The notes under the pieces: generated by a model | What the model saw: only the letters and a program-made list of their open reading frames with translations | The model's database searches: none | Told to the model about the DNA's origin: nothing | Shown: positions 6,660 to 14,440 of the stretch, piece by piece | Numbering within the stretch: the first letter of the stretch is position 1 | How the letters are laid out: each line of letters begins with the position of its first letter | NCBI GenBank assembly: GCA_050486105.1 | Contig: JBJHCR010000048.1 | Coordinates: forward strand, 1-27,060 | Direction of reading: 5' to 3' | Length of the DNA stretch: 27,060 nt | Origin: JAEXNA01 sp050486105 | Lineage (GTDB): Bacteria > Vulcanimicrobiota > Xenobia > Xenobiales > JADMJV01 | Position numbers and translations under genes: made by a program

Positions 6660-8312
6660 ATGAGCAAAGCTCTTAAACTCCGCGCCGCCCTGGAGGGCGG
6701 AACGCCGGTGGTGGCTATCGGCGGGCACGACGGGCTGTCCGCCAAGCTGGCCGAGGAGGCCGGATTCGACGCTGTTTGGGCCAGCGGCCTTGAGATCTCC
6801 ACCTCGGCGGCGGTGCCGGACGCCAATATCTTGACAATGACCGATTTCTTAGCCGCGGCACGGGAGATGAACTCGGCGACCAGCCTTCCTGTCATCGCAG
6901 ATTGCGACACCGGTTTTGGCAACTCCAATAACGTCATTCACATGGTGCGCAGATACGAAGCCAGCGGCATTGCTGCCGTTTGTATCGAAGACAAGCTGTT
7001 CCCCAAGGTCAACAGCTTTGTTCCAGGTCGACAGAAATTGGCTCCCGCTTGGGAGTTCGCCGGCAAAATTATGGCGGCCAAAAGTTCTCAAGAGCTGCCC
7101 GACCTGGTGGTGATCGCCCGGCTGGAATCTTTGATCGCCGGATACTCGGTCGAGGATGCGCTCCGCCGGGCCAGCGCCTATCACCGGGCCGGAGCGGACA
7201 TGGTCCTAATCCACTCAAAGTCGAAAACGCCTGAGCCGGTCCTGGAGTTTCTCAAACGGTGGCAGCGACAAAGCCCGGTGGCCGTGGTCCCGACGACCTA
7301 TCCGCAATTGACCGTAGACGACTGGAAAGCCGTCGGGGTAAGTTTGGTCGTTTTCGCCAACCATGGATTGCGCGCGGCCATCCAGGCAGTGGAACAGACC
7401 TACGCCAAGATCCGGGCCGCCGGAAGCACCTTGCCGGTGGAGCAAGAGATCGCACCTATGTCGCGGGTGTTCGACTTGCAGGGAATGCCGGCGATGAAGC
7501 TTGACGAAGAGCGTTTTCTGCACGATTCCGCCGGCAGCGACGTTCGTGCCATTATTCTGGCAGGGGGCACCCTGAATCAGGGCGACCTCGAAGAAATGCT
7601 GGGAGGCACCATCGAGCGGCCGCTGTTGGACATCTATGGGCGAACCATGCTGCAACGACAGGTCGACGCCTTGAGCGAAGCCGGAGTCAAAAGTATGGTT
7701 CTGGTTTCCAACATCGCGCCGGAGACGGTGGCAGAAAACGGGACGGTGGAGGCGGTTAGGAGCCCAGGAACCGGGCTGATCGGCACCATTATGGCGGGCT
7801 TAGAGCACGATGGCTGGCAAGAGCGCAATTTGCTGTGCTATTCGGACATCTTGTTCGAGCCATTCACCCTGCAAAGCTTGCTCAATGAGGCTGAAGATAT
7901 CGTGCTGCTCGTTGATCGCACCTTCAAAGAAACTCAACCGCGCAAGACCAGCCTGGATCTGGTGATCACCGATCCCCCACCCCCCACCAAACTGCGTGCC
8001 TTGCGTCGGCATGAGTTGTATGCGGTGAAAAGGATTTCCAAGACTCTCGAACTAGAAGAAAGCCACTTCGAGTTCGTCGGCTTGACTCTCCTGAGCGCCA
8101 AGGGAACTTTGCTGTTCCGCCAGTTCCTGGCCGAGTTCGAAGCCGAACAGCCTGACGACAAGAACCCTCGCCAATCTTCGCTCAACGCCTTCCTACAGCG
8201 CCTGATCGATAGCGGGGTGCCGGTCTGGGCCCGCGAAGTACGGCGAGGTTGGCTGGAGGTCCACGACTTCGAAGACTATAAGACAGCCGTGGAGCAAGTG
8301 AAGTCCCGATGA
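6660..8312 (+). CDS. pepM: PEP mutase fused to a nucleotidyltransferase-like domain
   Basis: Residues 1-285 are phosphoenolpyruvate phosphomutase, which forms the C-P bond (PEP to phosphonopyruvate). The diagnostic EDKLFPKVNSF is at 110-120. Equivalents of the mussel enzyme's active residues are present: Asp54, Asp81 and Asp83 (DCDTGFGN), Arg154 and His185. Residues about 295-545 are a LicC/PntC-type nucleotidyltransferase fold: AIILAGG at 297-303, NIAPETVAENGTVEAV, and YSDILFEP at 394-401. The signature loop is odd. Where active enzymes have GxGxRxxxxTxxxPK, this has GGTLNQGDLEEMLGGTIERP, lacking the expected Arg and with Arg in place of the Lys. The second domain may therefore be inactive, regulatory or specialised. 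PepM-nucleotidyltransferase fusions are known in phosphonate clusters and usually point to CMP-activation for surface decoration. The stop overlaps the ppd start as ATGA. Confidence 0.96.
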   Translation: MSKALKLRAALEGGTPVVAIGGHDGLSAKLAEEAGFDAVWASGLEISTSAAVPDANILTMTDFLAAAREMNSATSLPVIADCDTGFGNSNNVIHMVRRYEASGIAAVCIEDKLFPKVNSFVPGRQKLAPAWEFAGKIMAAKSSQELPDLVVIARLESLIAGYSVEDALRRASAYHRAGADMVLIHSKSKTPEPVLEFLKRWQRQSPVAVVPTTYPQLTVDDWKAVGVSLVVFANHGLRAAIQAVEQTYAKIRAAGSTLPVEQEIAPMSRVFDLQGMPAMKLDEERFLHDSAGSDVRAIILAGGTLNQGDLEEMLGGTIERPLLDIYGRTMLQRQVDALSEAGVKSMVLVSNIAPETVAENGTVEAVRSPGTGLIGTIMAGLEHDGWQERNLLCYSDILFEPFTLQSLLNEAEDIVLLVDRTFKETQPRKTSLDLVITDPPPPTKLRALRRHELYAVKRISKTLELEESHFEFVGLTLLSAKGTLLFRQFLAEFEAEQPDDKNPRQSSLNAFLQRLIDSGVPVWAREVRRGWLEVHDFEDYKTAVEQVKSR

Positions 8313-9424
8313 GCGGCGGCGCCGTTTGCCCCAAAGCCTTTGTGGACGGCCTGCTGAACATGGGCTTCAACTACTTCTGTAGTGTCCCGTGCAGCTACTT
8401 CGCGCCCCTGCTGACGGAGCTGGAAGGGCGAACCGAGGTGATATACCAGGTTGCCTCGGTGGAAGCCGAAGCGATCGGTATGGCGACGGGAGCCACCCTA
8501 GCCGGACGCCGCGCCCTGGTCTTGCTACAGAACTCGGGACTCGGCAACTGCGTCAATCCTATTTCTAGCCTGCTCGCTCCTTTCGCCATTCCGCTGGTCA
8601 TGCTGATCAGCCACCGTGGACTGGATGCCCAGGACAAGAAGGCGCCTCAACACGACATGATGGGTCGTATCACCTACGACCTGTTGGCCCTACTGGACGT
8701 ACCAGCCACCACTATGCCAGACGAGTGCGACGCGGCACTGGAGACCTTCCGGCGCGCCCTTGAGCGAGCCCGAGAGGAATGCCGGCCCCAAGCTATCGTG
8801 TTGGAGGGCAAGTTCTTCACGAAACTCCAAGCCGAGCCCGAGGTGCATGGCGACCGACCAAGCCGTTTGCAAGCCATGGTCGCCCTGCAAAAAGGACTTA
8901 CTGCCAGCACTCTGGTGGTCGCTAGCACCGGAATGGTGAGCCGAGATCTGCAAACCACGGGCGACCGTGACGGCAACTTTTATATGGTCGGCTCCATGGG
9001 GCTGGCCTCGGCCATCGGTCTCGGGTTGGCAAGCTCCGGGCCCAAAACGGTGGTGGTTGTCGACGGCGACGGCTCCTGCTTGATGAGGCTCGGCTCGCTT
9101 CCGACTGCGGGCCGCTATCGCCCCCGGAACCTGCTTCACGTCGTGCTCGACAATGGCACCCACTCCTCCACCGGTGGTCAGTCCACGGCGGCTGGGAACG
9201 TCGATTTTCCCAAGCTCGCGCTGTCGTGCGGCTATGTCTCAGCGGTCGAGGTGCCGAGTCTCGACGATCTCAGCGCTGAGGTGTCGGGTTTCACCAGCGG
9301 CCAGGGGCCAAGGCTGCTCCTCTTTCGCATTCGCTCCGGAAACGACCCTGATCCCGCACGAGTGGAGAGAGGCCTACCTCAAGTCAAGAATGATTTCATG
9401 AAAGCCTGCTCTTGCGATCCCTGA
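8309..9424 (+). CDS. ppd: Phosphonopyruvate decarboxylase
   Basis: This 371-residue thiamine-diphosphate enzyme decarboxylates phosphonopyruvate to phosphonoacetaldehyde, the step that pulls the unfavourable PEP mutase reaction forward. The N-terminal Pyr domain has Glu52 in SVEAEAIGMATG, the equivalent of the catalytic Glu that activates the cofactor, and LLQNSGLGNCVNPISSLLAP, a block typical of Ppd. The C-terminal PP domain has VVDGDGSCLMRLGSLPT (GDG at 253-255), with Asn282 in LDNGTHSSTGGQ completing the GDG-x(26)-N thiamine motif. Length is normal for the single-chain family. Translation is coupled to pepM by a 4-nt ATGA overlap, and its 3' end overlaps the dehydrogenase gene. The order mpnS-pepM-ppd-phpC gives a full pathway. 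Confidence 0.95.
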   Translation: MSGGAVCPKAFVDGLLNMGFNYFCSVPCSYFAPLLTELEGRTEVIYQVASVEAEAIGMATGATLAGRRALVLLQNSGLGNCVNPISSLLAPFAIPLVMLISHRGLDAQDKKAPQHDMMGRITYDLLALLDVPATTMPDECDAALETFRRALERAREECRPQAIVLEGKFFTKLQAEPEVHGDRPSRLQAMVALQKGLTASTLVVASTGMVSRDLQTTGDRDGNFYMVGSMGLASAIGLGLASSGPKTVVVVDGDGSCLMRLGSLPTAGRYRPRNLLHVVLDNGTHSSTGGQSTAAGNVDFPKLALSCGYVSAVEVPSLDDLSAEVSGFTSGQGPRLLLFRIRSGNDPDPARVERGLPQVKNDFMKACSCDP

Positions 9425-10512
9425 GCTTCGAGCATTTTCAACCGGTCAGGCTGATTTTCGGCGCTGGGGAACGGCGGTGCATACCGGAACTGCTGGCAAA
9501 TCGGCGAACCTTCCTTGTCACTGGGCGTGAGACCCTGGAACGTGCTGACTGTCTTCACCTGCTGGGCAAGAACACTCGTCGATCGACCCCCGTGCCGCCG
9601 AATCCTGGAGACCAGGTCATCGACCAACTCCTAGAGGAAGCCCGAGCGTTTGGGGCCGACAGTGTTTTGGGATTCGGCGGTGGTTCCGTCTTGGATGCCG
9701 CCAAGGTTGTGGCTCTGCTCTTGAACAACTGGGTCGATTTGAGTTCCTTCCGGGCCCAGCAGGCCTCCAAAACAAGGCAGACACAGCTGATCCAGGTGCC
9801 CACCACGGCAGGCACCGGAAGCGAAGTCACTCGCTGGGCCTCGGTATGGAACGACGGGGTCAAGTCCAGCGTGGACGAGTTTGCAGGATTTGCGGACCTG
9901 GCTCTGGTCGATCCGGAACTTTGTCACGGAATGCCATCGCGATTGACCCTGGCCACGGGGCTCGATGCCCTGAGCCACGCCATGGAATCGTTGTGGGGGG
10001 TGCATCGCTCAGTGTTGTCGGAGGGCTATGCCTGCAGAGCTTTGTCGCTGATCTCGGCAAATCTAGAGCAAGCGTGCGACGGTCAGGCTCAAGCCGAGAC
10101 CTGGGAGAGCCTGTCTCTAGCCTCAACTCTGGCGGGGTTGGCTCTATCGTGTACTCGCAGCGCCGCCGCCCACGCTTTGAGCTATGAGCTTACGGGAAGA
10201 TTCGGTTTAGATCATGGTCTAGCCGTGGGGCTGCTCTCCAAGAGCCTGCTCAAGTGGAACCAGCCCTTCGCCCCGCTGGAGATCGACCTGATCGTGACTG
10301 CCATGGGGAAACAGACGCCGGAAGAGGTTCAAGCCTTCATTGACCGGTGTTTTCGTCTGGCCGGTCACGAGCCCAGCCTTGCAGCCTTCGGGATCAGCCG
10401 TGAGGACTTTCCCGCCGTGCTGAGCCAAGCCTCGGCCTCAAACCGACTGGGCAACAACCCGGGGCACTTGGACGGAAAAACTTTGCTCGAAGTGCTGGAG
10501 TTTATCGCCTAG
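9412..10512 (+). CDS. phpC: Phosphonoacetaldehyde reductase (iron-type alcohol dehydrogenase)
   Basis: This 366-residue group III (iron-type) alcohol dehydrogenase is predicted to reduce phosphonoacetaldehyde to 2-hydroxyethylphosphonate, the MpnS substrate. The NAD(P)-binding motif GGGSVLDAAK is at 89-98, and PTTAGTGSEVT (130-140) contacts the cofactor. The four metal ligands are present: Asp185 and His189 (LDALSHAME), His254 (AAAHALSYEL) and His268 (GLDHGLAVG). Family membership alone would not fix the substrate; the operon does. The start is TTG at 9412, 13 nt inside ppd. In-frame stop at 9391-9393 rules out an upstream ATG, and the conserved N-terminal strand (FEHFQPVRLIFGAG) begins six residues after it. 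GAAAG upstream is a possible weak ribosome binding site. Its stop overlaps the stop of the convergent nucleotidyltransferase gene. Confidence 0.88.
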   Translation: MRSLSFEHFQPVRLIFGAGERRCIPELLANRRTFLVTGRETLERADCLHLLGKNTRRSTPVPPNPGDQVIDQLLEEARAFGADSVLGFGGGSVLDAAKVVALLLNNWVDLSSFRAQQASKTRQTQLIQVPTTAGTGSEVTRWASVWNDGVKSSVDEFAGFADLALVDPELCHGMPSRLTLATGLDALSHAMESLWGVHRSVLSEGYACRALSLISANLEQACDGQAQAETWESLSLASTLAGLALSCTRSAAAHALSYELTGRFGLDHGLAVGLLSKSLLKWNQPFAPLEIDLIVTAMGKQTPEEVQAFIDRCFRLAGHEPSLAAFGISREDFPAVLSQASASNRLGNNPGHLDGKTLLEVLEFIA

Positions 10513-11267
10513 AAGCGGGATCCGCCGAAGGTGTCGTTGGCTAACTGCAGATCTTCGGCGGTGTCCACCTCCACCCAGCGCGCTCCGCGAGGGATGGTGG
10601 CGTGTACGGCCGTACCCTGGTCGATCAGGTACTGGAGGAAGTCGGTTAGATAGGCCTTTTCGAAATCGTTTGCCCGCACGAAAGGCCCACCCCAAAACTG
10701 GGCCTTGGCCCGGGCAAACGATTGCTTGAAGCCTGCGGCGGCCGCTTGGCTGCAGCGAAGTAAGCCTATGAACTCCCCCGGGGCGTCATTGGATATCCCC
10801 TTTCCGATCTCTTGCAGAAGCAGGTTTTGGTCGTAGGCGACTTTCTCCACCGCCTCAGGCGGATGGAACTCCAGATGGGCGTATCGCTCTTTCCAGGCAT
10901 CGTCGACCGAGACCACGATCTCCTCCGGGGCGTCGAGCAAGTCTTGCACCATCTCTGGCTCATAGACCAGATCCGAATAAGAGGCTACGAATCCGCCGTC
11001 CATGTGCTCTTCTGCCCACATTAGAGAGTTGAGAATGTTGTTGTGACGGTACCGGGTGTTGGTCACATAGGTGACTCCGAGGTCAGGAAAAAGCTCGGCC
11101 CCAAAACCGTTGATCACCACGATGTCTTGAAGACCGCAAGCCCGGAAGGCCGCTACCTGGTGCTCGAGCATGGTCTTGCCGCCTACCGGCAGCAGGCACT
11201 TCGGTGTCTGGGCTGTATGCTCTCCCAGCCTGGTTCCTAGCCCAGCGGCGATCAGGATCCCTTTCAT
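10509..11267 (-). CDS. LicC/PntC-like nucleotidyltransferase (probable cytidylyltransferase)
   Basis: The 252-residue product is a single-domain nucleotidyltransferase. The N-terminal MKGILIAAGLGTRLGEHTAQ, then TPKCLLPVGGKTMLEHQV, has an intact GxGxRL...PK signature. TNTRYRHNNILNSLMWA and ASYSDLVYEPEMVQDLL match phosphocholine/phosphonate cytidylyltransferases such as LicC and PntC, with the metal-binding Asp in YSD. The C-terminal RGARWVEVDTAEDLQLA is also typical. Predicted role: transfer of CMP (or another NMP) from the triphosphate to a phosphonate or small phosphate, activating it for transfer to a glycan or lipid. It is clearly related to the C-terminal domain of the pepM fusion but keeps the residues that domain has lost. 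It converges on the phpC gene, with a 4-nt stop overlap. An in-frame GTG at 11283-11285 preceded by AGGTAGA is an alternative start adding six residues. Substrate is inference. Confidence 0.85.
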   Translation of the reverse strand: MKGILIAAGLGTRLGEHTAQTPKCLLPVGGKTMLEHQVAAFRACGLQDIVVINGFGAELFPDLGVTYVTNTRYRHNNILNSLMWAEEHMDGGFVASYSDLVYEPEMVQDLLDAPEEIVVSVDDAWKERYAHLEFHPPEAVEKVAYDQNLLLQEIGKGISNDAPGEFIGLLRCSQAAAAGFKQSFARAKAQFWGGPFVRANDFEKAYLTDFLQYLIDQGTAVHATIPRGARWVEVDTAEDLQLANDTFGGSRF

Positions 11268-11463
11268 GAATAATGCTTGCGACACTCTACCTACTCTTTC
11301 CCTGCTCGGACCCTATGACCAGCCAACAGAAAGGCTTCCCAGAATCGGTCTCACACTTCGGCAGTGGAATCCCCAGACGGTCGTGCACTTCAAGCAGAAT
11401 GCTCCCATGCTCTGTGTCCGCCGAGGAAGCATCCCCCGTGGACTCAATGCCTTGGCTTTCTAG
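11266..11463 (+). CDS. Possible small protein, unrecognised
   Basis: A 65-codon frame starts with ATG at 11266, eight nt after CAGGA, and ends with TAG at 11461-11463. Residues such as GPYDQPTERLPRIGLTLRQW and then NAPMLCVRRGSIPRGLNALAF look protein-like but match nothing I know. Its ATG shares bases with the opposite-strand start of the nucleotidyltransferase (CATG at 11265-11268). It fills most of the 261 nt between that gene and the transferase gene. It could be a gene remnant or chance. Confidence 0.25.
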   Translation: MNNACDTLPTLSLLGPYDQPTERLPRIGLTLRQWNPQTVVHFKQNAPMLCVRRGSIPRGLNALAF

Positions 11464-11528
11464 GACCGGCTCCTCGGTGCGGGGACACAAGGGGCGAGGC
11501 CTTGAGCAGCGAAAGGCGAGCCCGACCT

Positions 11529-12671
11529 ATGCTTTGGACCAAACTCAGATCTTGCGCCATCGAGTTGAAAGAGTTCGCACGCTTGATCTCTTCACCTACG
11601 CTCCCTACGTTCTACGCTGAGGATAGTCACTCTTATCTCCCGATGGAAGGATATCTGCAGGGACTGGCCAGCCAAAGGCCAGTGCAGTATCTGACCGGAG
11701 ATGGCGATGACCCGGTCCGCTCGGAGGCGGGGATCGAAGTCTATCGTCTTCCGACTCTAGGGCTCCAGATGCTCCCCCGGTTGGAGACTCCTGTGCTGGT
11801 GCTGACCATGCCAGACCTTGGTCTGCTGCATCTGGCTCGGCCGCCGGCCAAGACAGTCTGCGTCTACGTCTTTCATTCCCTTATCAGCACTCATCGCGGA
11901 TATCTAGAAGGGGCGTTCGACCATTACGATGTTTTTTTCTGTCCAACGTCTTTTCACGCCCAGGAGTTGAAGCGCCGTTTCGAAATGATCGGCCGTCCCC
12001 TGCCTAAGCTTATCGAAACCGGTTACTATAAGCTNNNNNNNNNNAGGAGTTCCTTGGCTCATCAGTCTCAAGCGATTCCAACTTCACATGAAAGGACAGT
12101 TTTGGTGGCTCCTTCTTGGCATCCCCAGAACCTATTGGAAGCCTCTGGTGAGATGATCGTCGAGCAACTGCTGGCCGAAGGTCTCAGGGTCGTGGTTCGC
12201 CCTCATCCCGCGTTCTTCAGCAGTGTCTATAAGGGAGGTGCTCAAATCGTGGAGCGTTTGCAAGACCGCTTTGGAGGTCGAGATCGATTTGTCATGGATC
12301 TCGATTTTCGCTCGGAGGCAAGCTTCCATCAGGCCGACTTAATGGTCTGTGATTGGTCTGGTGCGGCCTTTGAATATGCTCTCGGCACCTTGCGACCAGT
12401 CCTCTTTTTAGAGACCCCGTTCAAGGTTAGGAATCCCAATTGGAGCGAACTCGGGCTTCCGGTTTTCGAGGATCAGTTTCGCCAGCAAGTCGGAGAGGTG
12501 GTGACTCCTGAACTCCTGGGCTCGAAAGCGGCGGAAATGTTGGCTCGTGGTGTGGAATTCAAGCAGCGTCTCGAGCATCTGCGTGGAGAGGTGGTTCCAA
12601 ATTTCGGGGAGAGTGCTAGGGTCGGAACGGAAGCACTGCTCGAGTTGCTAGAAAGAGGCGAGAAGCGATGA
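11529..12671 (+). CDS. CDP-polyol phosphotransferase-like protein (TagB/TagF type)
   Basis: About 380 residues resembling the C-terminal catalytic domain of CDP-glycerol:poly(glycerophosphate) glycerophosphotransferases. Visible blocks include CVYVFHSLISTHRGYLEG, then TVLVAPSWHPQNLLE, next LRVVVRPHPAFF with the RPHP His, and then ADLMVCDWSGAAFEYALG, equivalent to the DYSS nucleotide-binding segment, followed by RPVLFLETPF. Known relatives move a polyol phosphate from CDP to a polymer at the inner face of the membrane. With CMP-activating enzymes alongside, transfer of a phosphonate is a reasonable inference. I start at ATG 11529 because residues before it in the longer frame (from 11364) are not protein-like; AAAGGCGAG lies upstream at a rather long distance. 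Ten N at 12035-12044 interrupt the gene, so the length is provisional. The stop overlaps the next start as ATGA. Confidence 0.75.
   Translation: MLWTKLRSCAIELKEFARLISSPTLPTFYAEDSHSYLPMEGYLQGLASQRPVQYLTGDGDDPVRSEAGIEVYRLPTLGLQMLPRLETPVLVLTMPDLGLLHLARPPAKTVCVYVFHSLISTHRGYLEGAFDHYDVFFCPTSFHAQELKRRFEMIGRPLPKLIETGYYKXXXXRSSLAHQSQAIPTSHERTVLVAPSWHPQNLLEASGEMIVEQLLAEGLRVVVRPHPAFFSSVYKGGAQIVERLQDRFGGRDRFVMDLDFRSEASFHQADLMVCDWSGAAFEYALGTLRPVLFLETPFKVRNPNWSELGLPVFEDQFRQQVGEVVTPELLGSKAAEMLARGVEFKQRLEHLRGEVVPNFGESARVGTEALLELLERGEKR
12035..12044. other. Assembly gap (10 N)
   Basis: A second run of exactly 10 N lies within the transferase gene, between its N-terminal part and the APSW block. The true number of missing bases is unknown. 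Confidence 0.99.
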
Positions 12672-14440
12672 CTCCAGGTTTCTTGTATCATTGGTCCCTG
12701 TGGTTGATCAACGCCGTGCTCTATGTGCTCCTCGATGCCGCCAAACAGAGCAACTCGACCTTTGTCGGGATGCCATGGTCCATCGCTTTGGCCAATTTCT
12801 CTCTGGTGGCGCTATTCATGGCCTTGGGGTCGGGGCTCGTGGGGTTGATCTCATGGCAGTTGGGACGGGTATTGTCTCTGGCTTGGATTCACGGCCTGGT
12901 CTTTTTTCTGCTGATCACCATCAATCTTTGGTCACTCAAGATGGGCTTTGCCGGCACCCTGGAGGTCACGCCTGTGTCGCAAAGGACGATGTTGGCAGGT
13001 TTGAGTCTCGGTCTCGCTCTGCTCGCTTCAGGACTTTTAGCCCGAAGCTTTCGTAAACCTTTTGACGTGGTTCGCGACTTTGAGGGTAAGGTGCCCGCCG
13101 TCCCAATAGTTTTTGGGGCCTTGCTTATGGTAGGGATCTTGGCCAGTCCCTCACCGTCGAAAGGTGAAGAGGGAGGGTCCCCAAACGTACTGCTGATCAC
13201 ATTCGATGCCCTCACAGCTAAGAACATGGGGTGTTACGGCTATCAGCGGAGGACCACGCCCAATTTGGATCGATTTGCTGAACAGAGTCTGACTATCGAG
13301 CGCTTCTATGCGAACTTCACAGCTACCGGGCTAGTCATGCCGAGTTACGTTGGTTATATGGCTTCCGATCAGCAGAGAGGCCCTGATCTGATTCAGGTCC
13401 TCAAGTCGAACGGATATCCCAATCGAGCATTTTTTGGATATTGGCAGCCCGAAGTGTTCGGGCTTGAGGGATTCACCGAGAAGCGAGTCGCGCGAACTTT
13501 CATGGAGACTTCATTCTACCGTGCGATAAATCGGATGCTCGACCATCGCTACCTGGAATTTTTGGCCAGTGTAGGAACTGCGGAGTTCTCCTACTACAAC
13601 CCGTATAATTCAGACTATCACGACGATATTTTCTGGACCAGAGAACACTATCCCGGCCAACTGACCTTGAAGGCTGCCATAGAGTATCTCCAGGCTCATC
13701 CGTCTGGAAGCTTTGTTTGGGCTCACATCTGGGAACCCCATTATCCTTATACGGTCAAGAATCCTGATTCGGTTCGTTTCGGGCCTTTTCCCGATCCGGT
13801 GGAGCCTTTCATCAATCGGTCTTATCCCGAAGAAAAGGACGCCTATGTCGCCTTACTCAGAAATCTCTATGACCAGAGAGTTTGGGAGACCGACGCGTTG
13901 TTCGGCGATTTCTGGCGAAGATTTGAGCAGAGCGGGCTCGCCGATGATACCGTGGTGATCGTCACCTCAGACCACGGCGAATCTTTTGAGCGAGGCTATG
14001 TTGGGCACTCGGGTTGGCCGGTTCTCGAACCGATCACCCACGTACCACTGATCATCAGGCGCCCCGGAGAAACTCCAGCACGAGTATCGCGACTTTCTCA
14101 TCAGCTAGACTTCGCTCCTACGCTTCTGGATATCCTTGATATAGAGATCCCTAAGGAGATGAGAGGCGAGTCGCTCTTCGAGGCTTTTTCCGATCCCCAA
14201 CTTGAAACCGACCGAGTCAAGATCTCGATTTCGAAAACAGCAGCGCTGGAGGAGGGTGATGGTGGGCAGATCGCTCTTTACTGGAGAAACTATAAGCTGG
14301 TCTACATCAGCACGGCCCCGGAACTCGTTCGCCTGTTCGACCTCGAGGCCGACCCCGGAGCTGTGCAGGATGTGTCTGCCCAGCATCCGGAGATCGTAAA
14401 AGAGATCTTTGGCAGAGTCGGGATCAAGGGAAGTCCCTAA
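12668..14440 (+). CDS. Membrane-anchored sulfatase-fold protein (alkaline phosphatase superfamily)
   Basis: The 590-residue product has about five hydrophobic helices in residues 8-160 and then an extracytoplasmic sulfatase-fold domain, the layout of LtaS and phosphoethanolamine transferases. The catalytic domain starts NVLLITFDALTAKNMGCYGY (Asp180) and has TTPNLDRFA, then VIVTSDHGESF (Asp435, His436), then VGHSGWP (His447), so the metal site is largely present. The usual nucleophile motif C/S/T-x-P-S appears as Val223-Met-Pro-Ser226. The nucleophile position is Val, though Thr218, Thr220 and Ser226 are near. It may use another residue, or bind without hydrolysing. ATGA coupling with the CDP-polyol transferase-like gene argues for a shared role in modifying a surface polymer, perhaps moving or removing a phosphate or phosphonate head group. 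It is convergent with the GH19 gene, the stops overlapping. Confidence 0.85.
   Translation: MTPGFLYHWSLWLINAVLYVLLDAAKQSNSTFVGMPWSIALANFSLVALFMALGSGLVGLISWQLGRVLSLAWIHGLVFFLLITINLWSLKMGFAGTLEVTPVSQRTMLAGLSLGLALLASGLLARSFRKPFDVVRDFEGKVPAVPIVFGALLMVGILASPSPSKGEEGGSPNVLLITFDALTAKNMGCYGYQRRTTPNLDRFAEQSLTIERFYANFTATGLVMPSYVGYMASDQQRGPDLIQVLKSNGYPNRAFFGYWQPEVFGLEGFTEKRVARTFMETSFYRAINRMLDHRYLEFLASVGTAEFSYYNPYNSDYHDDIFWTREHYPGQLTLKAAIEYLQAHPSGSFVWAHIWEPHYPYTVKNPDSVRFGPFPDPVEPFINRSYPEEKDAYVALLRNLYDQRVWETDALFGDFWRRFEQSGLADDTVVIVTSDHGESFERGYVGHSGWPVLEPITHVPLIIRRPGETPARVSRLSHQLDFAPTLLDILDIEIPKEMRGESLFEAFSDPQLETDRVKISISKTAALEEGDGGQIALYWRNYKLVYISTAPELVRLFDLEADPGAVQDVSAQHPEIVKEIFGRVGIKGSP

Noticed and set aside
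5268..10512. A base-composition jump marking the phosphonate operon as foreign
   Set aside because: By eye the codons looked more GC-rich, but a hand count of the first 40 codons of pepM (about 78% GC3) and of the sulfatase-fold gene (about 72%) differs little.
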